A stretch of 35,838 nucleotides of DNA, from NCBI GenBank assembly GCA_903847385.1, contig CAINDO010000326.1:1-35838 (forward strand). The letters are read 5' to 3'. The notes below the pieces were generated by a model that was given only the letters and a program-made list of their open reading frames with translations, had not been told where the DNA came from and made no database searches. Position numbers and translations under genes: made by a program. Source of the DNA: an uncultured Myxococcales bacterium (GTDB taxonomy: Bacteria; Myxococcota_A; Bradymonadia; UBA7976; UBA1532). Positions 29,844 to 35,838 of the stretch are shown in pieces. The stretch's first letter is position 1. Each line of letters begins with the position of its first letter.

Positions 29844-31604
29844 ATGGCGACTTCGAACGACTCCCCGGGCGGCGACCTTCTGGCGACGATCCGCCACGCG
29901 ATCATCGGCGACGACCGCGTGATCGACGGCCCCTTCGGCGCGCGGCGCGTGACCTACGCGGACTACACGGCGAGCGGCCGCTCCCTGGCGTTCATCGAGG
30001 ACTTCATCCGCCAGGAGGTCATGCCGCTGTATGCCAATACGCATACGGAGACCTCGGGCACGGGTCGGCAGACCACCCGCTTTCGCGAGGATGCGCGGCG
30101 GCTGATTCTGCGGGCGGTCGGGGGCGATCCCGAGCAGGACTGTGTGATCTTCACGGGCTCGGGCGCGACCTCGGCCGTGAACAAGCTGGTCGAAGTCCTG
30201 AACCTGCGCCTGCCCGCGGACCTGGACGCCGCGCACGGCCTCTCGGCCCACATCGCCGCCGACGCGCGGCCCGTGGTGTTCATCGGGCCTTACGAGCACC
30301 ACAGCAACGAGCTGCCGTGGCGCGAGTCCATCGCGGACGTCGTGACGATCGATGAGGACCACGACGGCCGCATCGATCTGGCCCACCTGGAGGCCGAGCT
30401 CGTCCGGTACGCCGACCGCCCGCTCAAGATCGGCAGCTTCAGCGCGGCCTCCAACGTCACGGGCATCGTCAGCGACACCCAAGCCGTCGCGCGGCTGCTG
30501 CGCGCCCACGGGGCCCTGTCGTTCTGGGACTTCGCCGCGGCCGGGCCCTATGTGCGCATCGAGATGAACCCCGAGGGCGCACCGAAGGACGCGATCTTCC
30601 TCTCGCCTCACAAATTCATCGGCGGGCCGGGGACGCCGGGCCTGCTGATCGCCAAGCGCGCGCTGTTCCGCAATCGGGTGCCCACGCAGCCGGGCGGCGG
30701 GACCGTGGCCTACGTGAACCCGGTCGAGCACCTGTACCTGAGCGACCCGACGCACCGCGAAGAGGGCGGCACGCCGGCCATCATCGAGAGCATCCGGGCG
30801 GGCCTGGTGTTCCAGCTCAAGGAGGCCGTCGGCGCCGAGCGCATCGAGGCCTGCGAGGCCGACTTCCTGGAGCGCGCCATCGCCGGGTGGCATGCCCACC
30901 CGAGCATCCGCGTGCTCGGCAACCCGGACGCGCGCCGGCTGAGCATCGTGTCGTTCCTGCTGCGCTACACCGACCCGCAGGACCCGACGCGCGAGATGTA
31001 TCTGCACCACAACTTCGTGGTCGCGCTGCTCAACGACCTCTTCGGCCTCCAGTCGCGGGGCGGCTGCTCCTGCGCGGGCCCCTACGGCCATCGGCTCCTC
31101 GGCATCGACCTGGCGCGCTCGCACGCCTTCGAGTGCGCCATCGTGGCCGGGCACGAGGGCCTGAAGCCCGGCTGGGTGCGGGTCAACTTCAACTACTTCA
31201 TCAGCGAGACCACCTTCGCCCACGTGGTCGAGTCGGTCTCGTGGGTCGCCGAGCACGGCTGGAAGCTCCTGCCGGCGTATCGTTTCGACGTGCAGTCCGG
31301 CCAGTGGCGCCACCGGGCGGGGCAGGTCTCGGCCCCCCTCGGCCTGGACGACCTGACCTATCGCCACGGCCGACTGGCCTGGGCCTCGAGGCAGGCCCGC
31401 GAGACCGAGGACGCCCTGGCCGGTTACCGCGCCGCCGCCGACGCCGCCGCCCGCGCGGTCATGGCCGCCGCCGTCGAGGCCGGCCCGGACGACGCCGCCG
31501 GTGACGCCGAGGCCGACGCCGAGGGTCTCCGCTGGTTCCCGCTGCCCGCGGAGATCGCCCGCCGCCTCGCCGCCCTCTGCTCGACCTCGGGCGCAGGGCT
31601 CTGA
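29844..31604 (+). CDS. Class V aminotransferase, cysteine-desulfurase-like
   Basis: A PLP-dependent fold-type I enzyme of 586 residues, longer than SufS/IscS (about 400). The core includes TGSGATSAVNKL near residue 104, the histidine pair HHSNELPW (152-158), FWDFAAAGPY near 228 for the PLP-binding Asp, the Schiff-base lysine K257 in LSPHKFIGGPG, and RGGCSCAGPYG with C408 and C410. This Cys-containing loop is typical of a cysteine-desulfurase-related family and may carry the persulfide. The C-terminal 130 residues add an Ala-rich helical tail. ATG 29844 has GAGG 9 bases upstream; ATG 29835 would add three residues. No iron-sulfur assembly genes are nearby, so a cysteine desulfurase role in iron-sulfur assembly is not shown. 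Confidence 0.85.
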   Translation: MATSNDSPGGDLLATIRHAIIGDDRVIDGPFGARRVTYADYTASGRSLAFIEDFIRQEVMPLYANTHTETSGTGRQTTRFREDARRLILRAVGGDPEQDCVIFTGSGATSAVNKLVEVLNLRLPADLDAAHGLSAHIAADARPVVFIGPYEHHSNELPWRESIADVVTIDEDHDGRIDLAHLEAELVRYADRPLKIGSFSAASNVTGIVSDTQAVARLLRAHGALSFWDFAAAGPYVRIEMNPEGAPKDAIFLSPHKFIGGPGTPGLLIAKRALFRNRVPTQPGGGTVAYVNPVEHLYLSDPTHREEGGTPAIIESIRAGLVFQLKEAVGAERIEACEADFLERAIAGWHAHPSIRVLGNPDARRLSIVSFLLRYTDPQDPTREMYLHHNFVVALLNDLFGLQSRGGCSCAGPYGHRLLGIDLARSHAFECAIVAGHEGLKPGWVRVNFNYFISETTFAHVVESVSWVAEHGWKLLPAYRFDVQSGQWRHRAGQVSAPLGLDDLTYRHGRLAWASRQARETEDALAGYRAAADAAARAVMAAAVEAGPDDAAGDAEADAEGLRWFPLPAEIARRLAALCSTSGAGL

Positions 31605-31625
31605 CGCAGGCCCGCGGGCGCCGCG

Positions 31626-32849
31626 TCAGGCGCTGGCGTGGGGCGCGATGGAGAGCCGCTTCACGGCTTCTTCGAGCCCTTCGAGCGTGAGCTCGAACAT
31701 CGGGAAGATCTGGCTGACCAGGTTGATCGTCGGGTGGCCCCAGGTGCGCTTGGAGAGCGGGTTGAGCCACACCGAGTGCGTGAAGTGTTTCTTCAGGCGC
31801 TCCAGCCAGACGAAACCGGGCTCGTCGTTGTTCTGGAAGTAGTCGATGGCGCCGTTCCGCGCCGTGAGCTCGTACGGCGCCATGTGGGCGTCCCCGACGA
31901 TGACCAGGCGCGTGTCCGGGGCCAGCCAGCGCGTCAGCTCCACGGTGCCCATGCCGTCCATGAGACGCGCCGACTTGTAGAGCTGCTCATAGACGCAATT
32001 ATGGAAGTACATGGCGTGAAATTCGCGGAAGTGGCTCGCCGCGTGGGCCGCGCTGAACAGCCGCGAGACCAGCAGCGCGAACGGATCCATCGACCCGCCG
32101 ACGTCCATCAGGAGCAGCAGCTTGAGCTCGTTGTCCCGGGGCGGGCGCATGACGATCTCGAGATCGCCGCAGTTCTTGGCCGTGGCGTCGATCGTGTCGT
32201 CCAGGTCGAGCTCCGTGCGCAGCTCGTTGCGCCCGAGCTTGCGCAGCTTGCGGAGCGCCACGCCGATCTGGCGCGTGTCCAGCACGAGGTCCGCCCGGTA
32301 GTCCCGGAAGCGCCGCTGTGCCGCGACCTGCACGGCCGAGCGGCTGCGGCCCTCGCCGCCCACGCGCATGCCCGAGGGGTTCACGCCCGAGTGCCCGAAG
32401 GGGCTGCGACCGCCGGTGCCGACCCACTTGCTGCCGCCGTCGTGCCGCTCGTCCTGCTCGCGCAGCGTCTCCTCGAAGCGCCGCTTGAGCTCGTCGAGGT
32501 CGAGCTTCTCCATCGCCGCCAGCTCCTCGGGCGTGAGCTCGGGCATGGGCAGGGGGTTCTCGAGCCACTCGTCCACGGCCTTGACCAGGGCGTGCGGCGG
32601 GTCCGCCCCCAGGAAGAAGTGCGTGAAGCACTGGTCGAAGAGGTCGTAGTAGCGCTCGTTCTTCACCATCGTGGCGCGGCCGATGGCGTAGAAGCGGTCC
32701 AGGCTGGCGGCCACGAGACCTTTGTCCAGGGCCTCGACGAAGGTCAACCACTCCCGCGTCGTCACGGGGATGCCCGACCGCCGCAGCAGGTAGAAGAACT
32801 CCAGGAAGAGCGGCTCGCCGAGCGGCTCCGCGGTCTCGGGCGCGTCCAC
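31626..32849 (-). CDS. VWA-domain protein, CoxE-like partner of MoxR ATPase
   Basis: A 407-residue cytoplasmic protein of the CoxE-like VWA family that usually works with a MoxR AAA+ ATPase to insert metals into, or remodel, client enzymes. Residues about 60-200 are helical and charged (ELTPEELAAMEKLDLDELKRR), followed by a linker with GGRSPFGHSG. The VWA domain starts near LLLLMDVGGSMD with the MIDAS Asp at D249; the third position is Gly instead of the usual Ser, a known variant in this family. The segment YFHNCVYE and the DAHMAPYEL loop follow. GTG 32849 is chosen because the frame begins eight bases after the MoxR stop; upstream of that only antisense lies in frame. The client is unknown. 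Confidence 0.86.
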   Translation of the reverse strand: MDAPETAEPLGEPLFLEFFYLLRRSGIPVTTREWLTFVEALDKGLVAASLDRFYAIGRATMVKNERYYDLFDQCFTHFFLGADPPHALVKAVDEWLENPLPMPELTPEELAAMEKLDLDELKRRFEETLREQDERHDGGSKWVGTGGRSPFGHSGVNPSGMRVGGEGRSRSAVQVAAQRRFRDYRADLVLDTRQIGVALRKLRKLGRNELRTELDLDDTIDATAKNCGDLEIVMRPPRDNELKLLLLMDVGGSMDPFALLVSRLFSAAHAASHFREFHAMYFHNCVYEQLYKSARLMDGMGTVELTRWLAPDTRLVIVGDAHMAPYELTARNGAIDYFQNNDEPGFVWLERLKKHFTHSVWLNPLSKRTWGHPTINLVSQIFPMFELTLEGLEEAVKRLSIAPHASA

Positions 32850-32857
32850 GGGCGGGC

Positions 32858-33718
32858 TCAGTGTTTCGTCCAGCCGCGGCCCCGGCGGGCGACGGACTCG
32901 ACGTCCTGCTCCTTCTTCAACAGCGTGCCCAGGTAGGGGATGCGCTGCGCCAGGGCCTCCTCGGTGAGGCCGCCGCGCAGCATGGCGCCGAGCCAGTCGA
33001 TGAGCTCGCTCGTCGAGGGCTTCTTGCGCAGCTCGGGCAGGGAGCGCAGCCAGTAGAAGCGGGCGAGCGCCTCGTCCAGGAGCGTCTGCCGCACGTGGGG
33101 GTGGTGGACCCGCACGATACGCGCCATGAGCGCCGGCTCGGGGAACGCGATGAAGTGGAAGATGCAGCGGCGCAGGAACGCGTCCGGCAGCTCCTTCTCG
33201 TTGTTGCTGGTGATGACGACGAGCGGCCGCACCTTGGCCGTGTGCACATCGCCCGTCTCGACGACGGTGAAGCTCATGGCGTCGAGCTCGTGCAGCAGGT
33301 CGTTGGGGAACTCCAGGTCGGCCTTGTCGATCTCGTCGAGCAGCGTGACCACGGGCGACTCGGAGAGGAACGCCCGCCCCAGCGCGCCGAAGCGGATGTA
33401 CTGGCGGATGTCGTGGATGTCCTTGTCGCCGAAGCGGCTGTCCTGCAGGCGCTGCACGGCGTCGTACACGTACAGGCCGTCCACGGCGCGGCTCGTGCTC
33501 TTCACGTGCCAGGTGTAGAGCGGGCGCTTCAACTGCTCGGCCACGGCGCGGGCCAGCAGGGTCTTGCCCGTGCCCGGCTCGCCCTTGATGAGCAGCGGGC
33601 GCTCGAGCGCCAGGGCCACGTTCACGGCCTCGGACAGCTCCTGGGAGGCGATGTAGCTTTCGGTACCGGAGAAGGACTCGATCACGGGCGGCTCGCGAAG
33701 ACGTTGGAGCGCGAGCAT
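32858..33718 (-). CDS. MoxR-family AAA+ ATPase
   Basis: A 286-residue AAA+ chaperone-type ATPase. Walker A is GEPGTGKT at residues 46-53, Walker B is LLDEID with D128/E129, and the sensor region is ITSNNEKELPDAFLRRC near residue 180. The MoxR signature segments VDGLYVYDAVQRLQ and RFGALGRAF are present. ATG 33718 is the first plausible start; further upstream only antisense is open. The VWA partner follows eight bases after its stop, so the two form the standard MoxR-VWA pair. In known systems the pair matures a nearby enzyme, but here both flanking genes are on the other strand and neither is an obvious client. Confidence 0.93.
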   Translation of the reverse strand: MLALQRLREPPVIESFSGTESYIASQELSEAVNVALALERPLLIKGEPGTGKTLLARAVAEQLKRPLYTWHVKSTSRAVDGLYVYDAVQRLQDSRFGDKDIHDIRQYIRFGALGRAFLSESPVVTLLDEIDKADLEFPNDLLHELDAMSFTVVETGDVHTAKVRPLVVITSNNEKELPDAFLRRCIFHFIAFPEPALMARIVRVHHPHVRQTLLDEALARFYWLRSLPELRKKPSTSELIDWLGAMLRGGLTEEALAQRIPYLGTLLKKEQDVESVARRGRGWTKH

Positions 33719-33737
33719 GCCAGCGCGCCGCCGCGCG

Positions 33738-33766
33738 TTGCAACGGGCCCGGCCGGGGAATAGAGT
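33738..33766 (+). promoter_or_regulatory. Possible sigma-70-type promoter for the 33795 gene
   Basis: TTGCAA (33738-33743) and TAGAGT (33761-33766) are separated by exactly 17 bases and each match four of six consensus positions, notable in such GC-rich DNA. The start site would be near 33773, about 22 bases before the GTG at 33795. The -35 lies in the palindrome CGTTGCAACG (33736-33745), a possible operator shared with the divergent MoxR gene. Confidence 0.4.
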
Positions 33767-33794
33767 CCCGCGCGTGTACGGCCTGGAGTGAACC

Positions 33795-34337
33795 GTGTCC
33801 GAGCGAGAGAAGCCGAGCTGGCGCGAGCGTGACCGCAAGAAGGACGGGAGCGCCCACCGCCGCGACGAGTCCGCGCCCCGCGGTGCCCCGGCGCGTGTGG
33901 CCACGGCGACTGCGCAGTACAAGCGGCAGCTCGACGCCCTCTTCGACCGCGGCGAGGTCCCCGAGCACCTGAAGGACAAGCTGCCGGCCCCCGATGCGTC
34001 CGGCGGCGATCCCGAGGCCAAGGAGCGCGTGCGCCTGACCCGCGCGGTGCGCCAGGCCCCGAGCGGTCCCGAGCTCGTTAAGGCCCTCGACGCCCTACGG
34101 GAGAAGCTCGGCGCCGTCCCCGAGGAGCTCGAGCTGGTGCTGCGGTTCCTGGAGCACCCCAAGGATGCGGTGCTGGCCGAGGCCCTGACCCACATCGAGC
34201 ACGCCGTGGAGATGGGCAACCCGCTGCCCAAGACGGCCAGAAAGACGTTCGTCACGCGTCTGGACGGCATCACCGTGACCTCGTTCGACCCCCGCGTGCA
34301 GGCCCGTGCGGCCGCGCTCGTGGCCAAGCTGCGATAG
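33795..34337 (+). CDS. Charged helical protein of unknown function
   Basis: A 180-residue protein starting at GTG 33795, with GGAG six bases upstream. The first 35 residues are very basic and polar (SWRERDRKKDGSAHRRDES), probably disordered. The rest is helical: AQYKRQLDALFDRGEVPEHL, then RVRLTRAVRQAPSGPELVKA and repeated helix pairs such as LRFLEHPKDAVLAEALTHIE, suggesting a HEAT-like fold, ending in ARAAALVAKLR. No signal or membrane segment is seen. It is divergent from the MoxR gene and 19 bases upstream of the oxidoreductase gene, so it may share a transcript with the latter. I do not recognise the family; the frame is well supported by the promoter-like sequence, ribosome-binding site and codon pattern. 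Confidence 0.75.
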   Translation: MSEREKPSWRERDRKKDGSAHRRDESAPRGAPARVATATAQYKRQLDALFDRGEVPEHLKDKLPAPDASGGDPEAKERVRLTRAVRQAPSGPELVKALDALREKLGAVPEELELVLRFLEHPKDAVLAEALTHIEHAVEMGNPLPKTARKTFVTRLDGITVTSFDPRVQARAAALVAKLR

Positions 34338-34356
34338 CGGCCGGAGAGAAGCCCCC

Positions 34357-35412
34357 ATGTCCCTGCTCATCTACGGCGCCTATGGCTACAGCGGCGATCT
34401 CATCGCCCGGCGGGCCGCCCAGCTCGGCCTGCCCATCACGTTGGCCGGGCGCGATCCGGCGCGGACCGCGGCGCTGGCCACGGAGCTCGGCGTGTCGCAT
34501 CGGGCCTTCGCGCTCGACACGCCCGCCGAGGTGGACGCGGGCCTCGCCGGCATGTCCTGCGTGCTCCACTGCGCCGGCCCGTTCTCGTCGACCTCGGCGC
34601 AGATGGTCTCGGCCTGCCTGCGGACCGGCGTGCACTACCTGGACATCACGGGCGAGTGGAAGGTCTTCGAGGCCGCCGCCGCCCGCACGGACGAGGCGCG
34701 CGAGCGTGGCGTGATGCTCATGCCCGGCGTCGGGCTCGACGTCGTGCCGACGGATTGTCTGGCCGCCCACCTGAAGGCGCGGCTGCCGGACGCGCAGCGC
34801 CTCACGCTCGCGCTGTTCACCAACGGCGGCCTGAGCCACGGCACGGCCACCACGATGCGCGAGAACCTGGGCCAGCCCGGGGTCATCCGGCGCGCCGGGC
34901 GGCTCATGCCCGTGCCCGTCGCCGACCGCCAGCGCGACTTCGACCTCGGCTTCGACGCCGGCAAACGCACGGGCATCCGCATGCCCTGGGGGGACGTCGC
35001 CACGGCCTGGTACACCACGGGCATCCCGGACATCGAGGTCTACGCCTGCCTGCCGCTCTCCGTGCGGCTCGGCGCGCGTTTCATGGGGCTCGCCGGGGGT
35101 CTGCTCCGAACGAAGCCCGTGCAGGACTATCTCCAGCGGCGCATCGAGGCCGCCGGCGCCGGGCCGGACGCGGCCCACCGCGAGCGGACGTCGTTCTGGG
35201 TCTACGGCGAGGCGGTCAACGCCGAGGGGCGCGTGGTCGCGTCGCGGATGCGCATGCCCGACGGCTACATCTTCACGGCGCGCTCGGCCGTGGCCATCGC
35301 CGACCGCGTACTCCGCGGGCAGTGGAACCGCGGCTTCCAGACGCCGGGCGGCGTGTACGGCCCGGACTTCGCGCTCGATCTCGACGACGTGAAGCGCGAG
35401 GAGCTGCCCTGA
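34357..35412 (+). CDS. Saccharopine-dehydrogenase-like / trans-acting enoyl reductase-type oxidoreductase
   Basis: A 351-residue NAD(P)-dependent oxidoreductase. The Rossmann fingerprint GAYGYSG (residues 7-13, GxxGxxG) opens the N-terminal domain, followed by a nucleotide-discriminating Arg in LAGRDPARTAAL and by CVLHCAGPFSS, the saccharopine-dehydrogenase-NADP pattern. The YLDITGEWKVFE and MPGVGLDVVPTDCLA segments are typical of the branch that includes the mycobacterial trans-acting enoyl reductase. The C-terminal half has SFWVYGEAVNAEG and TPGGVYGPDF. ATG 34357 has GGAGAG about 9 bases upstream. The substrate is unknown; a role in lipid or polyketide modification is an inference from that branch. 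It converges on the esterase gene with 13 bases between stops. Confidence 0.88.
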   Translation: MSLLIYGAYGYSGDLIARRAAQLGLPITLAGRDPARTAALATELGVSHRAFALDTPAEVDAGLAGMSCVLHCAGPFSSTSAQMVSACLRTGVHYLDITGEWKVFEAAAARTDEARERGVMLMPGVGLDVVPTDCLAAHLKARLPDAQRLTLALFTNGGLSHGTATTMRENLGQPGVIRRAGRLMPVPVADRQRDFDLGFDAGKRTGIRMPWGDVATAWYTTGIPDIEVYACLPLSVRLGARFMGLAGGLLRTKPVQDYLQRRIEAAGAGPDAAHRERTSFWVYGEAVNAEGRVVASRMRMPDGYIFTARSAVAIADRVLRGQWNRGFQTPGGVYGPDFALDLDDVKREELP

Positions 35413-35425
35413 CCGGGCCCTCGCC

Positions 35426-35838
35426 TCAGGCCGGCGTGAGCGCGGCGGCGAGGCGGGGGAGCGACGCGCGGTAGCGGTAGTTGATGCCGCGGTGCCCGTC
35501 GTCGAAGGTCTCGTACACGTGGGGCACGCCGGCGGCCTGCAGTCGCGCGTGCAGGATCCGGTTGCCGTGGTGCATGTGGTACTCGTCGCGGTTGCCGCAA
35601 TCGAAATACAGGAGCGAGAGCGACCGCAGGGCGTTCGTGTTTTGCGCGACGAGCTCGACGGGATCGCGCCGCTTCCACCGGGCGAAGACGTCCGGCCGCA
35701 GTTCGCCCGTCTCGAGGTCGAAGGGCAGGTCGAAGCCGCCCGGCGCCTGCGGATTCGGGCTGTAGAAGGCGCTCATCGCCACGATGTTCACGGCGGGGAA
35801 CATCGACGAGGGGAGCCGCGCGTGGTCGCGCCAGCCGG
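35426..35838 (-). CDS. Esterase-D-like alpha/beta hydrolase, 5' end missing
   Basis: The last 136 or so codons of an alpha/beta hydrolase; the frame is open to the window edge (GWRDHARLPSSMFPAVNIV at the edge), so ATG 35803 is probably internal. MSAFYSPNP and LLYFDCGNRDEYHMHHGNR contain the usual late catalytic-Asp strand, and FDDGHRGINYRYRASLP holds the catalytic His in the DGH motif. The nucleophile Ser lies outside the window. The family hydrolyses acyl esters and includes esterase D and enterochelin esterases; some are exported. No more precise substrate can be given. Confidence 0.85.
   Translation of the reverse strand, partial: GWRDHARLPSSMFPAVNIVAMSAFYSPNPQAPGGFDLPFDLETGELRPDVFARWKRRDPVELVAQNTNALRSLSLLYFDCGNRDEYHMHHGNRILHARLQAAGVPHVYETFDDGHRGINYRYRASLPRLAAALTPA

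Noticed and set aside
31605..31625. Palindrome GCCCGCGGGC between convergent genes
   Set aside because: It has no loop to form an RNA hairpin and such GC palindromes are expected by chance in this composition.

Overview
This is a very GC-rich, gene-dense window that looks like a chromosome piece from a myxobacterium-type organism (Myxococcota or a near deltaproteobacterial relative, probably uncultured). The markers are a MYXO-CTERM-like C-terminus (Cys pair, hydrophobic stretch, Arg-rich tail) on a protein of about 3,050 residues, a lipoprotein with 15 MopE-type Cys/Asp loops plus a fibrinogen-like 'YCD...GGW' domain, several exported proteins with Asp/Ala/Pro or Gly/Ala linkers behind the signal sequence, and a near-consensus sigma-54 promoter. 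I see no rRNA, tRNA, CRISPR array, insertion sequence or phage gene, and no gene-free stretch over 300 bases. The taxonomic call is inference from these families.

Layout. 1-1367 (+): 3' part of a Cys-rich exported protein with a tandemly duplicated domain. 1371-3540 (-): 2-oxoacid dehydrogenase E1-alpha followed one base later by chorismate synthase. 3625-6638 (+): J-domain chaperone overlapping by 4 bp a membrane-inserted patatin-like lipase. 6741-7370 (+): orphan PAS protein. 7411-9499 (-): a small unknown protein and a secreted 5'-nucleotidase-type phosphatase broken by one missing base. 9554-10222 (+): unknown helical protein. 10257-12576 (+): sigma-54 promoter with a dyad, then two overlapping paralogous outer-membrane barrel genes. 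12573-14651 (-): Maf-type pyrophosphatase, class I aminotransferase and a 59-residue membrane protein in one tight operon. 14740-29250 (+): two giant exported proteins that fill 40% of the window. 29296-31604 (+): O6-alkylguanine-DNA alkyltransferase and a cysteine-desulfurase-like class V aminotransferase. 31626-33718 (-): MoxR AAA+ ATPase with its VWA partner. 33795-35412 (+): unknown helical protein and a saccharopine-reductase-like oxidoreductase. 35426-35838 (-): 3' part of an esterase-D-like hydrolase.

How the parts work together. The housekeeping enzymes (aroC, E1-alpha, maf, ogt) are scattered among envelope genes. The most distinctive content is the envelope set: the giant lipoprotein with disulfide-clamped, probably calcium-binding loops and the adjacent giant CARDB/discoidin-like/MYXO-CTERM protein are good candidates for a surface adhesion or matrix pair, and the sigma-54-driven barrel pair is a candidate regulated outer-membrane module. 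Within the Cys/Asp-loop protein the spacers between loops fall into three classes, arranged in a higher-order order that suggests block duplication.
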